Shown in pieces: positions 46,857-55,112 of a DNA stretch of 64,000 nt. Under the pieces are notes generated by a model, which worked only from the letters and a program-made list of their open reading frames with translations, did no database searches and had not been told where the DNA came from. The DNA is taken from contig JAJZWA010000001.1 in assembly GCA_021846965.1 (NCBI GenBank), positions 1 to 64,000 of the forward strand, given 5' to 3'. The position numbers and the translations under genes were made by a program. The DNA comes from Pseudomonadota bacterium. Lineage in GTDB: Bacteria; Pseudomonadota; Gammaproteobacteria; Burkholderiales; Burkholderiaceae_C. Every line of letters begins with the position of its first letter. Positions within the stretch are counted from its first letter, which is position 1.

Positions 46857-47836
46857 GCGCCGGCCCCCTGGCCGTCGGCCCCGATGCGCCATGCGGCCCC
46901 ATGCAGATACGCCGTGCCGCGCCGCTTGGCGTCGATGTCCGCATACACATGCCGAGCCTGTGCGGCCTCGATGCCCAGCGCAGCCGCGAGCTGCTCGGGC
47001 GTCACGCCGTGGTCGCGCGCCCACAGCGCCAGATCCATCTGCGGCCAGGCCAGCGCGAAGTAGAACTCGTCCTGCCCCTGGGCCAGGCTGTAGGTGTCCG
47101 TGGTGGGCTGGGCCTCGCAGACCTCGCGCGGCAGCCCCAGGTGCCTGGCCAGGGCGTACACCTGGGTCTTGTACAAATGGGCGATGGGCTTGAGGTCGGC
47201 CGCACCGTCGCCGTTCTTGACAAAAAAGCCCTGGTCGAACTCCAGCCGGTTGGGGGTTCCGAGCACCGCGTAGTTCAAGGCGTCCGCGTGGTGGTATTCC
47301 AGATTCTTGCGCACGCGCTGCTTGAAATTGGTCGCCGCGACGATGCGCAGATAGGCATGCAACGGCAGGCGCCGTCGCTGCAGCCGGCCGCCCGGATCCT
47401 GCACCACCAGGTCGAAGAAATGCACGCGCCCGGCAGCGCCCTCGGCGATGGCCAGCTTGCTCTTCCAGCCGGCCCCGTAGTCGGGGAACAATTCGCGGAT
47501 CGCCTGGTCGCGACGCGCGTAACAGCCCAGCGCCTCCAGCGCGGGCGTGATGTCCTCGTGCAGGCAGCGCAGCCCGAGCTCGCGCGCGACCTGCTCGCCC
47601 AGTCGCGTCGACGCCGCTCCCGACTCCCGCTCGGGCATGAGCAGCGCGACCACCCGCTGCGGCCCCAGGGCACGCGCCGCGAGCGCGGCGCAGACCGAAC
47701 TGTCGACGCCGCCGGATAGCCCCAGCACCACGCCTCGCCGATGCATGCCCGCGAGGGCCCCGCGCAGGAAGGCCCCGATGCGCTCGAGTTCCTGCTCGCA
47801 GTCGAGATCGAGCACCCGGGACGACAGTTCCCCCAT
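46853..47836 (-). CDS. NAD(+) synthetase-like N-type ATP pyrophosphatase
   Basis: Adenylating amidoligase-type enzyme of 327 residues. The PP-loop SGGVDSS (41-47) and the NadE blocks TNFKQRVRK, GTPNRLE and GDGAADLKPIAHLYKTQVYALA are present, with ATNFKQ and TTDTYSLAQGQDEFYFAL as extra features. It is longer than ammonia-dependent NadE (about 275) and has no glutaminase domain. Inside a run with an asparagine-synthase-like gene, a ligase and an ACP, it more likely amidates or adenylates a pathway intermediate than makes NAD, although a NadE role is not excluded. Confidence 0.82.
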   Translation of the reverse strand: MGELSSRVLDLDCEQELERIGAFLRGALAGMHRRGVVLGLSGGVDSSVCAALAARALGPQRVVALLMPERESGAASTRLGEQVARELGLRCLHEDITPALEALGCYARRDQAIRELFPDYGAGWKSKLAIAEGAAGRVHFFDLVVQDPGGRLQRRRLPLHAYLRIVAATNFKQRVRKNLEYHHADALNYAVLGTPNRLEFDQGFFVKNGDGAADLKPIAHLYKTQVYALARHLGLPREVCEAQPTTDTYSLAQGQDEFYFALAWPQMDLALWARDHGVTPEQLAAALGIEAAQARHVYADIDAKRRGTAYLHGAAWRIGADGQGAGA

Positions 47837-47844
47837 GACGTGCC

Positions 47845-48111
47845 TCAGGCCTGGACCCCGGCTTCGCGCTTGCGGTGCACGAAGGCGGCGATGGCGTCCA
47901 GCGAATCCAGGTTCTCCGGCACCATCTCGGCATCGAGCACCCGGACTCCGAAGGATTCCTCCAGGTACAGGATCAATTCGAGGATTCCGGTGGAATCCAC
48001 GATATGCCGGTCGAGCAGCGAATCGGCATCGCCGAATTCCAGGTCCTGCGCGCCCATGAGGAAGTTCTCGCGGATGTAACCGCGCACCTGCTGCTGGATG
48101 GTCGTGGCCAT
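47845..48111 (-). CDS. Acyl carrier protein
   Basis: Small acidic carrier of 88 residues. The phosphopantetheine serine lies in HIVDSTGILELILYLEESFGVRV, the usual DS motif before helix II. The ATG at 48111 is preferred, as GGAG lies seven bases upstream; an ATG at 48117 would add two residues. It is eight bases from the NAD-synthetase-like gene and 38 bases after the AMP ligase, which probably loads it. Confidence 0.88.
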   Translation of the reverse strand: MATTIQQQVRGYIRENFLMGAQDLEFGDADSLLDRHIVDSTGILELILYLEESFGVRVLDAEMVPENLDSLDAIAAFVHRKREAGVQA

Positions 48112-48149
48112 CGACATGCTCCGTTGACGAGTTTGCCGGGTCGCGGCGC

Positions 48150-49697
48150 TCAAAGCAGCGACGCGCGACGCACCTTTCCATTGTCCGTCTGCGGCAGCTC
48201 GGACACGAATTCCACCTGCCGCGGCACCATGAAACTCTCCAGGCGGGCCTGGCAGTGCCGAAGCACCGCACGCTCGTCCAGGGTCTGCCCGGGAACCCGC
48301 ACCACGAAGGCCTTGATGGCCTCGCCCAGCAGGTCGTCGGGCACGCCGACCACCACCGCCTGCTGCACGCCGGACAGCTCGTGGAGCACATTCTCCACTT
48401 CGCGGGGACTGACCTTCTCTCCCCGGCTCTTGATGATGTCGTCCTTGCGCGCGACGAAGTACAGCCAGCCTTCCTCGTCGCTGCGGAACACGTCGCCGGT
48501 GTGGAGCACCATCTCTCCCGGCAACGGCCCGGGATGCAGGCGCTCGGCGGTGGCCTGCGGCTGCCTCCAGTAGCCGCGCATGACGTGGCTGCCGCGCACC
48601 ACCAGCTCCCCGGTGCTGCCATCGGGCAGTCGCCGCCCCTGCTCGTCGATCAGCCACAGCTCCTCGTTGGGCATGCCGCGCCCCACGCTCTGCGGACGGA
48701 TGTCGAGTTGCTCCGGCGGCAGGTAGCTCACGCGCTTGCATTCGGTGAGCCCGTACATCGAATACAGCCTGGCCTGCGGAAAGGCATCGCGGATGCGCTG
48801 GATATGCGACACGGGCAAGGCCGCAGCGGTGTTGGTCACCAGGCGCAGGCTGCGCAGATCGAAGCCGGACAGGTCCATGCCCAGGAGCATGGCGAACATG
48901 GTGGGCACTCCGGCGAACACGGTGGCCCCCTCGCGGGCCATGTCCTGCAGCACCCTTGCCGGGTAGGTGAAGGAGCGCTCCAGCAGCACGGTGGCCCCCA
49001 GCGCGAAGGCCATCAGCACCTGGTACAGGCCGTAGTCGAAGGCCAGCGGGAGCGCACAGGTCAGCACGTCGTGCTCGTGCAGCCCCAGATAGCTGCTCAC
49101 CGAATCCAGCGCGCTGAGCATGTTGCGATGGCTCAGCATCACGCCCTTCGGACGGCCGGTGGACCCGGAGGTGTAGATGATGGCCGCCAGGTCCTGGTCG
49201 ATCAGCGGCCTCGGCGGCTCCAGCCTTGCGGCTGCGGGCTCCTCGCATGCCGGCGGGTAGCGGACCTCCCCGGCCAGGCCGGGCGCGGGCGCCGCATAGC
49301 CGTCATCGGCGAGCCAGCAATTGCGCACGCAGGGAGCCATCGCCAGCGCCTGGCGCGCCACCTCGGCCAGTGCGTTCTGCGTGACCAGCGCGGCGGCCTC
49401 GGCATCCGCCAGCACGTAGGCCAGCTTGTCGGCCTTGGTCAGGGTATTCACCGGCATGAACACGGCACCGATGCGCAACACCGCATAGATGGCCGCGACC
49501 ATGTGCTCGGAATTGTCCAGGAACAGGGCCACCCGGTCGCCGCGCCCGACCCCATGGGCGCGAAGACTTGCGGCCAGACCCAGACTCAGGGCATCGATGT
49601 CGGCGTAGCTGCTGCGACGACCTTCGCGCACCAGCGCCGTGCGGTCCGGAACGCGCCGCACCTGGGTCTCGAAGGTCTGGTGCAGCAAAAGGGCCAT
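48150..49697 (-). CDS. AMP-forming acyl-CoA/ACP ligase
   Basis: ANL-family enzyme of 515 residues. It has YTSGSTGRPKGVMLSH (P-loop), YSMYGLTECKRVSYL, GELVVRGSHVMRGYW, the hinge ARKDDIIKSRGEKVSPREVE and the catalytic Lys508 in DNGKVRR. Such ligases accompany the carrier protein in exosortase-A and lipopeptide-like loci. The carrier gene follows directly, so it may activate an acid and transfer it to the carrier pantetheine. The acid is unknown. Start ATG 49697; the longer in-frame leader up to 49916 overlaps the upstream gene and looks untranslated. Confidence 0.88.
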   Translation of the reverse strand: MALLLHQTFETQVRRVPDRTALVREGRRSSYADIDALSLGLAASLRAHGVGRGDRVALFLDNSEHMVAAIYAVLRIGAVFMPVNTLTKADKLAYVLADAEAAALVTQNALAEVARQALAMAPCVRNCWLADDGYAAPAPGLAGEVRYPPACEEPAAARLEPPRPLIDQDLAAIIYTSGSTGRPKGVMLSHRNMLSALDSVSSYLGLHEHDVLTCALPLAFDYGLYQVLMAFALGATVLLERSFTYPARVLQDMAREGATVFAGVPTMFAMLLGMDLSGFDLRSLRLVTNTAAALPVSHIQRIRDAFPQARLYSMYGLTECKRVSYLPPEQLDIRPQSVGRGMPNEELWLIDEQGRRLPDGSTGELVVRGSHVMRGYWRQPQATAERLHPGPLPGEMVLHTGDVFRSDEEGWLYFVARKDDIIKSRGEKVSPREVENVLHELSGVQQAVVVGVPDDLLGEAIKAFVVRVPGQTLDERAVLRHCQARLESFMVPRQVEFVSELPQTDNGKVRRASLL

Positions 49698-49740
49698 GGT
49701 GTCGGAATGCTCGTGGGTGCGACCGGCGAGTGTACGGAAT

Positions 49741-51693
49741 TCAGGTGGGGGCTTCCTCCCGGCTTCGCGGGGGTGCGCCCTGCACGAACTGCCGATGCAG
49801 GGACATGGTGGACAACACGCCCACGAAGGCCATGTTGTCGGCGAAGCCGATGGCCCTCCCGGCGCGGCACTTGGCAAGCAGGCGCGCCACCGCCGTGGCG
49901 TCGAAGTACCCCGCATCCTTCAGCGAGGCGGGACTGAGCAGTTCGGCCACCCAGTCCAGCTCGACTCCGTCGTTGAAAAAGCAGCGACTGTCGGGCGCCC
50001 GGTAAGGCTGCTTGGAGCGCGCCAGCACGGACTCGGGCAGCAAGCCGCGCATGGCCCGCTTGAGCAGCCACTTCTCGTTCAGGCCCATGATCTTGTAGCG
50101 CGCCGGAAGGCTCGATGCAAAGGCGATGAGATGGTGGTCCAGGAAAGGGAAGCGCCCCTCCACCGCATGGGCCATGGCCATGCGATCACCCTGGGTGCAC
50201 AGCAGGTACTGCGACAACAGCGTGGTCGCCTCGATGTACTGGTCCTGCTGCAGCGGGCCCCAGGCTGCAAACTCCGCGGGCAGGCCGCTGGCGAGCTCGC
50301 CCGGAATGTCGCGTTCACGCAGGACATCGCGCATTTCGGCGGAGAACATTTGCCAGCAGCGCTGGGTCGTGCTCCAGCGGGTCATGTGCCCGTAGCCGGG
50401 CAGCGGGAGCTTGTCCGGATCGGCCCGGAAAAAGCCGCGGGCCAGCGCCGCGCTGGCTGTCGGCGAGCGCGACAGCCAGGGGTACAGTCGGCCCAGCAGG
50501 GCGGAGCGCCAGGCCGACTGCGGCGCCCGCGCCATGAAGCGCCGCACCCTGGCCTCCTTGAACAGATCGTAGCCCCCCAGCACTTCGTCGGCTCCCTCCC
50601 CGGTGAGCACGACCTTGAAGCCGGCGGCGTGCACCTGCCGCGCCAGCAGCATCAGCGGCACCGGCGCGGTTCGCAGCATCGGCGCCTCGGCGTGCCAGAC
50701 CGCCTGCTCGAAGGCCTGGGCGATATCGGTGTCCCGGCAGCGCCACTGCGCATGTTCGCAGCCGAGCTCGCGCACCAGTTCCTGCTGCTGCTCGCCCTCG
50801 TCGAATTCGGGGTCGTCGAAGCGGATCGAGAAGGTGCGCAACTGCCTCGCGCCGCCGCGCCTGGCCAGGGCCGCCACCGCCGCGGAGTCCAGCCCCCCGC
50901 TCAGGTAGGCACCCACCGGCACGTCGGCGCGCAAGCGCTGGTCGACGCTGGCCTGCAGGCGGCGCAGCAACTCGCTCGCGCAGGCGTCCGCATCGAGCTC
51001 GTCGGACAGGCCCTGCCTCGGGGGGAAGCTCCAATCCCAGTAGCGCCATGCACGTTCGCCGGCTTCATCGATGGCCAGGCAGCTGCCCGGCTCGAGGCTG
51101 CGCACGCCTTCGAAGGGACTGTGGCCGGCCAGCGGCCCCCAGGTGGTGAACACCTCCGCGAGCACCTGCGGGTCCAGGCGCGGGGCCCACCCCGGCATGG
51201 CCAGCAGGGCCTTGACCTCGGAGGCGAAGCCCAGGCGCGAAGCGTCGCGGCGCAGGAACAGCGGACGGATTCCGGTGCGATCCCGGGCCAGCAGCAGACG
51301 ACGCCGGCGCCCGTCCCACAGCGCGAAGGCGAACTGCCCGTCCAGGCGCTGGACCAGCGCGTCGCCCCAGGTCTCGTAGCCATGCACCAGCACTTCGGTG
51401 TCGCAATGGCTTCGAAACCCGTGCCCCAGGCCCAGCAGCTGGCGTCGAAGCTCGGCGTGGTTATAGATCTCGCCGTTGAAACTCACCCAGATGCTGGCGT
51501 CTTCGTTGCCCATGGGCTGGGCGCCGGCATTCGGATCGATCACCGCCAGGCGCGCATGCCCCAGCACGGCCGGACCACATTCGCGCACCCCGTGGCCGTC
51601 CGGCCCCCGGTGGTGCAGCCCGCGAACCATGGCCCAGACCAGCTGCGCCGAGGGCGCCTGGCGAAAGTCGAGCAGACCGGCGACGCCGCACAT
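49741..51693 (-). CDS. Asparagine synthase-like glutamine amidotransferase
   Basis: Class II amidotransferase of 650 residues. An N-terminal glutaminase has Cys2 (MCGVAGLLDF), GLHHRGPDG and SFNGEIYNH. A synthetase domain has the PP-loop SGGLDSA (265-271), TGEGADEVLGGYD and EGRFPFLDH. It transfers ammonia from glutamine to an adenylated carboxyl group. The family includes AsnB and the amidotransferases of exosortase-A loci. Presence of a second ATP-pyrophosphatase nearby and of a carrier protein points to a specialised substrate. ATG 51693 lies 15 bases after the SDR gene. Confidence 0.88.
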   Translation of the reverse strand: MCGVAGLLDFRQAPSAQLVWAMVRGLHHRGPDGHGVRECGPAVLGHARLAVIDPNAGAQPMGNEDASIWVSFNGEIYNHAELRRQLLGLGHGFRSHCDTEVLVHGYETWGDALVQRLDGQFAFALWDGRRRRLLLARDRTGIRPLFLRRDASRLGFASEVKALLAMPGWAPRLDPQVLAEVFTTWGPLAGHSPFEGVRSLEPGSCLAIDEAGERAWRYWDWSFPPRQGLSDELDADACASELLRRLQASVDQRLRADVPVGAYLSGGLDSAAVAALARRGGARQLRTFSIRFDDPEFDEGEQQQELVRELGCEHAQWRCRDTDIAQAFEQAVWHAEAPMLRTAPVPLMLLARQVHAAGFKVVLTGEGADEVLGGYDLFKEARVRRFMARAPQSAWRSALLGRLYPWLSRSPTASAALARGFFRADPDKLPLPGYGHMTRWSTTQRCWQMFSAEMRDVLRERDIPGELASGLPAEFAAWGPLQQDQYIEATTLLSQYLLCTQGDRMAMAHAVEGRFPFLDHHLIAFASSLPARYKIMGLNEKWLLKRAMRGLLPESVLARSKQPYRAPDSRCFFNDGVELDWVAELLSPASLKDAGYFDATAVARLLAKCRAGRAIGFADNMAFVGVLSTMSLHRQFVQGAPPRSREEAPT

Positions 51694-51708
51694 GAAGCGC
51701 GACGCGAG

Positions 51709-52512
51709 TCAGTAATGGATGCTGCGCGGCGCGCCGCCGCCCACGGCGATGGCGTCGCCGTTGATGGCGCGCGAACGCGGCGAGCACAGGAAGGCGACCA
51801 CGTCGGCCACCTCGGAGGCGTCCACCAGGTGCCGGATGGAATTCTGCGCGGCCATTTCCTGCTCGATCACCTCGGGCTCGACCCCGCGCGCCTTCGCCTT
51901 CGCGGCGATCAGGGCCGGCGTGCGCTCGGTGCGCGTGGTGCCGGGGTGCACCACCGTGGCCTGGATGCCGAAGGGGCCGAGCTCATCGGCCATGTTCTTG
52001 GTGACCGCGGCCACAGCGACGTTGCGCACGCTGCCGACCGCGTGCCCGGTCTGGCGCGCGGCCAGGCCGCTGATGTTGACAATGCGCCCCCAGCCGCGCT
52101 GACGCATGCCCGGCACCACGGCCTGCGCGCAGCGCAGGTAGCCCATGACCTTGGTGTCGATCTCGCCGCGCAGGTAGTCGGCGCGGATGTGTTCGAGCCC
52201 GGGCGGCGCCGCGAATCCGGAGGGCTCGGCGGCGGCGTTGACCAGGATGTCGATGCCACCGCCCAGGCGTTCCTCCGCCTCGCGCACGGCCGCGCGCACC
52301 TGTTCGTCGTCGGTCGTATCGGCGCGCACCCCGATCACCGTGGCGCCGCATTGCGCGCGGAGCTCCTCGGCGGCCTCGCGCAGCGTGGGCTCGTGGCGCG
52401 CCAGCAGGGCCACCAGGGCACCCTCGAGCGCCAGCGCGCGCGCCACGGCCTTGCCGATGCCCCGGCTGCCGCCGGTCACCAGCGCGCGCTTGCCGCGCAG
52501 TTGCAGGTCCAT
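51709..52512 (-). CDS. SDR-family protein lacking the catalytic Tyr/Lys
   Basis: Rossmann protein of 267 residues. The cofactor motif TGGSRGIG (13-20) is intact and the segment NISGLAARQTGHAVG keeps a Ser, but the YxxxK pair is missing: the expected region reads SVRNVAVAAVTKNMADELG, and no Tyr occurs between residue 125 and the C-terminal residue. NNAG is altered to NAAA. Such variants are known in the superfamily and may bind a cofactor without classical oxidoreductase catalysis. It is 15 bases before the asparagine-synthase-like gene and 19 after the EamA gene. Confidence 0.82.
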   Translation of the reverse strand: MDLQLRGKRALVTGGSRGIGKAVARALALEGALVALLARHEPTLREAAEELRAQCGATVIGVRADTTDDEQVRAAVREAEERLGGGIDILVNAAAEPSGFAAPPGLEHIRADYLRGEIDTKVMGYLRCAQAVVPGMRQRGWGRIVNISGLAARQTGHAVGSVRNVAVAAVTKNMADELGPFGIQATVVHPGTTRTERTPALIAAKAKARGVEPEVIEQEMAAQNSIRHLVDASEVADVVAFLCSPRSRAINGDAIAVGGGAPRSIHY

Positions 52513-52531
52513 GCCGATCTCCTCGATGGGT

Positions 52532-53413
52532 TCAGGCGCGCTGCGCGAGCAGCCGATGGCGCAGCGACGGAATCTGGTTCAGCATCAGGCCGCCCACCAC
52601 CAGGGCGGCCGCGGCGAGCTTCCACGCCTGCAGGGGCTCGTGCAACAGCAAGGCGGCGGTGAGCATGCCGCTCACGGGCACCAGCAAGGTGAAGGGCGCG
52701 ATCTGGGCAGCAGGATAGCGGCGCATGAGCATGGCCCACAAGCCGAAACCGAACAGGGTCGCGGGATAGGCCTGGAATCCCACCACCAGCCAGGACATCG
52801 CGTCCATGTCGCGCAGCGCCTGCCAGTCCCTGCCGGCCCCCTCCAGCAACAGCGACAGCGCCAGCAGGGGCGGCACGGCATACAGGCTGGCCCAGGAAGC
52901 CAGGGCCACCGCGTTGACCGGGCCCAGGCGCCGCGCCAGCACATTGGCCACCGCCCACGAAGCGGCCGCGACGATCAGCAGCAGCAGGCCGAGGAGCGAG
53001 GTGCGCTGGTGCAGATTCCAGGCCACCACGCCCATGCCGGCCAGCGCGATCGCCCCTCCGAGCAGCTGCACCGGCCGCGCCTTCTCGCGCAACAGGGCCC
53101 ATGCGAGCGCGATGGTGAAAAAGGCCTGCAGCTGCATGACGATGGATGCGAGCCCGGCCGCCATGCCCAGCTTGAGCCCGGTCATGAGCAGGCCGAACAG
53201 CACCGCGAACTGCGCCATGCCCCAGGCGGCCACGCGGCGCCAGGGCAGCCGGGGCGGACGCACCAGCAGCACCATGGGAAAGGCCGTGAAGGCAAAGCGC
53301 AGGGTGCAGAAAAGCAGCGGGGGCAGGCCGCGCAGACCGAGTTTCATGACGGCGAAGTTGCTGCCCCAGATCACCACCGTCAGCAGCGCCAGCAAGAGGT
53401 CGCGAACACGCAT
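52532..53413 (-). CDS. EamA/DMT-family membrane transporter
   Basis: Inner-membrane protein of 293 residues with ten predicted helices in two EamA repeats. LLLALLTVVIWGSNFAVMKLGLRG at the start and the second repeat (WASLYAVPPLLALSLLLEGAG, LLVPVSGMLTAALLLHEPLQAWKLAAAALVVGGLML) are typical of metabolite exporters. It lies between exonuclease III and the SDR gene on the same strand. It could export the product of the cluster, but DMT carriers are common and this is inference. Confidence 0.87.
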   Translation of the reverse strand: MRVRDLLLALLTVVIWGSNFAVMKLGLRGLPPLLFCTLRFAFTAFPMVLLVRPPRLPWRRVAAWGMAQFAVLFGLLMTGLKLGMAAGLASIVMQLQAFFTIALAWALLREKARPVQLLGGAIALAGMGVVAWNLHQRTSLLGLLLLIVAAASWAVANVLARRLGPVNAVALASWASLYAVPPLLALSLLLEGAGRDWQALRDMDAMSWLVVGFQAYPATLFGFGLWAMLMRRYPAAQIAPFTLLVPVSGMLTAALLLHEPLQAWKLAAAALVVGGLMLNQIPSLRHRLLAQRA

Positions 53414-53422
53414 GCCGCGCCT

Positions 53423-54244
53423 TCAGAAGGGCAGTTCGTAGTCGATGGACAAGGGAGCGTGGTCGGAAAAGCGCTGCCCCACGTAGATGCTCTCGCTGCC
53501 GCGCCGCGCCAGCGCGGCGACCCCCGGCGTGGCCAGGTGATAGTCGATTCGCCACCCCACGTTGCGGGCGCGCGCCTGGCCGCGGTTGCTCCACCAGGTG
53601 TACTGGTCGGGCTGCGCATTGAGGGCGCGGAACACGTCGACCCAGCCCAGGTCGTCGAGTACGTGGCTCATCCACGCGCGCTCCTCGGGCAGGAAGCCGC
53701 TGTTCTTGAGGTTGCCCTTCCAGTTCTTCAGGTCGATCTCCTTGTGGGCGATGTTCACGTCACCGCACAGGATCACCTCGCCCTGGGATTGCAGCTCGCG
53801 CATGTGCTGCTCGAAGGCCTCCAGGAAGCGGAACTTGGCCTGCTGGCGCAACTCGCTGCTGGAGCCGGAGGGAAAGTACACCGACACGAGGGCCAGGCGC
53901 CGACCGTCGGCCATGCGATAACGCGCCTCCAGGTAGCGCCCCTCGGCGTCGAACTCGGGGCTGCCGAACCCCACCCGCAGGTCCTCGGGCTCGATGCGGT
54001 AGTACAGGCCCACGCCGCTGTAGCCCGGGCGCTCGGCGTGGTGGAAGGCTCCGCGCAGCCCGCCCAGGCCGCGCATGGCGTCGTTCAGGTCCGCCGGCGT
54101 GACGCGGATTTCCTGCAGGCACAGCCAGTCCGGGCGCGCCTGCTCCAGCAGCCAGGGCTCCAGGCCCTTGGTGAGCGCACTGCGCAGGCCGTTGGCGTTC
54201 AGCGTGGTGACGCGCAGCGCGGGCGCGGGACGGGCTGGGGACAT
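53423..54244 (-). CDS. xthA: Exodeoxyribonuclease III family protein
   Basis: Mg-dependent AP endonuclease/3'-5' exonuclease for DNA repair, 273 residues. All family motifs are visible: NANGLRSA, LCLQEIRVT, YSGVGLYYR, CGDVNIAHKEIDLKNWKGN, GWRIDYHL and FSDHAPLSIDY. The start is ATG 54244; a longer in-frame leader to 54316 is not supported. It heads the minus-strand run, nine bases before the EamA gene. Confidence 0.93.
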   Translation of the reverse strand: MSPARPAPALRVTTLNANGLRSALTKGLEPWLLEQARPDWLCLQEIRVTPADLNDAMRGLGGLRGAFHHAERPGYSGVGLYYRIEPEDLRVGFGSPEFDAEGRYLEARYRMADGRRLALVSVYFPSGSSSELRQQAKFRFLEAFEQHMRELQSQGEVILCGDVNIAHKEIDLKNWKGNLKNSGFLPEERAWMSHVLDDLGWVDVFRALNAQPDQYTWWSNRGQARARNVGWRIDYHLATPGVAALARRGSESIYVGQRFSDHAPLSIDYELPF

Positions 54245-54439
54245 GGCGAAGACTGGAGGTGGTTGGATAGACTTGCAGCGTGGCGCACAAGCCGCGGCCG
54301 ATGCGGCCGGCGACACATGCGAATTCGCGATTGTGCGCCCAGGCGCAGAATTCCGTCGGGGTTCGCCCCGGGGAGCAGCCTGCCCGACCGCCAGCGGAAC
54401 CGAACATCGCCAGTGCAGCCAGTCACGGGGGAATCATCG

Positions 54440-55087
54440 ATGCAAAGCCAAGCAGTTCGCAGCCACGCCTCCTGGGCTCTGTGGGCGGCGCTTTGCGCCT
54501 GCCTGCCGGTCACGGCGCACGCCACGGTATTCCTGTGCCACGACGGCCGTGGCGGCACGATCACCACCGATCACCTCGGCTCGGATTGCCTTCAGTACGG
54601 CGGCAAGGAGCTCAACCCCGACGGCAGCGTGCGCCGCCTGATCCTCACCCAACGGCAGCAGGCCGACCAGGAGCAGGCGCGCCAGCGCGAGCAGGCCGCG
54701 CGGGCGCAGCAGCTGCGCGCGCAGCGCGAGCAGCGCGCGCTGCTCGCGCGCTACCCGGACGACTCCAGCCTGCAAAGCGCCCGCACGGCCGATCTGCACA
54801 GCGTGCAGGCGCTGATCGACGCGGCGCATCAGCGCCTGAAGGTGCTGGATCGCGAGCGCCACGACAACGCGCTGGACGCGCAGTTCTACCCGAATGGAAA
54901 CTACCCCGCGGACCTGCGCGCGCGCATGCAGATCAACCAGAGCCAGCGCGAGCAGGAGCAGCAGATGATCGTCGCGCAGCAGCGCGAGCTGCTGCGCGTC
55001 GAGAAGCATTACAAGGATCTGCGCGCACGCCTGCAGCCGCTGTGGGCACGCCAGCACGCGGCCGCCGGCAGCGCTCCGGCGAACTGA
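54440..55087 (+). CDS. Periplasmic DUF4124-like protein with coiled coil
   Basis: Exported protein of 215 residues. A signal peptide (about 1-29, ending in PVTAHA) is followed by a short domain ATVFLCHDGRGGTITTDHLGSDC that looks like DUF4124, then a Gln/Arg/Glu-rich coiled coil (TQRQQADQEQARQREQAARAQ and onward) covering most of the rest. Two cysteines in the domain could form a disulfide. No enzyme motif is present. It is divergent from exonuclease III and convergent with gatB. Function unknown. Confidence 0.75.
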   Translation: MQSQAVRSHASWALWAALCACLPVTAHATVFLCHDGRGGTITTDHLGSDCLQYGGKELNPDGSVRRLILTQRQQADQEQARQREQAARAQQLRAQREQRALLARYPDDSSLQSARTADLHSVQALIDAAHQRLKVLDRERHDNALDAQFYPNGNYPADLRARMQINQSQREQEQQMIVAQQRELLRVEKHYKDLRARLQPLWARQHAAAGSAPAN

Positions 55088-55092
55088 GAGCT

Positions 55093-55111
55093 CCGGGCTC
55101 CAGGGAGCCGG
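55093..55111. terminator. Candidate hairpin between convergent genes
   Basis: CCGGGCTCC pairs, with one bulge, with GGGAGCCGG in the 25-base gap between the DUF4124-like gene and gatB. No T-run is visible, so only a weak call is possible. Confidence 0.3.
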
Positions 55112-55112
55112 C

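Noticed and set aside
54440-55087. Treating the exported coiled-coil protein as part of the minus-strand cluster
   Set aside because: It is on the opposite strand, separated by a divergent gap from exonuclease III, and has no related function.
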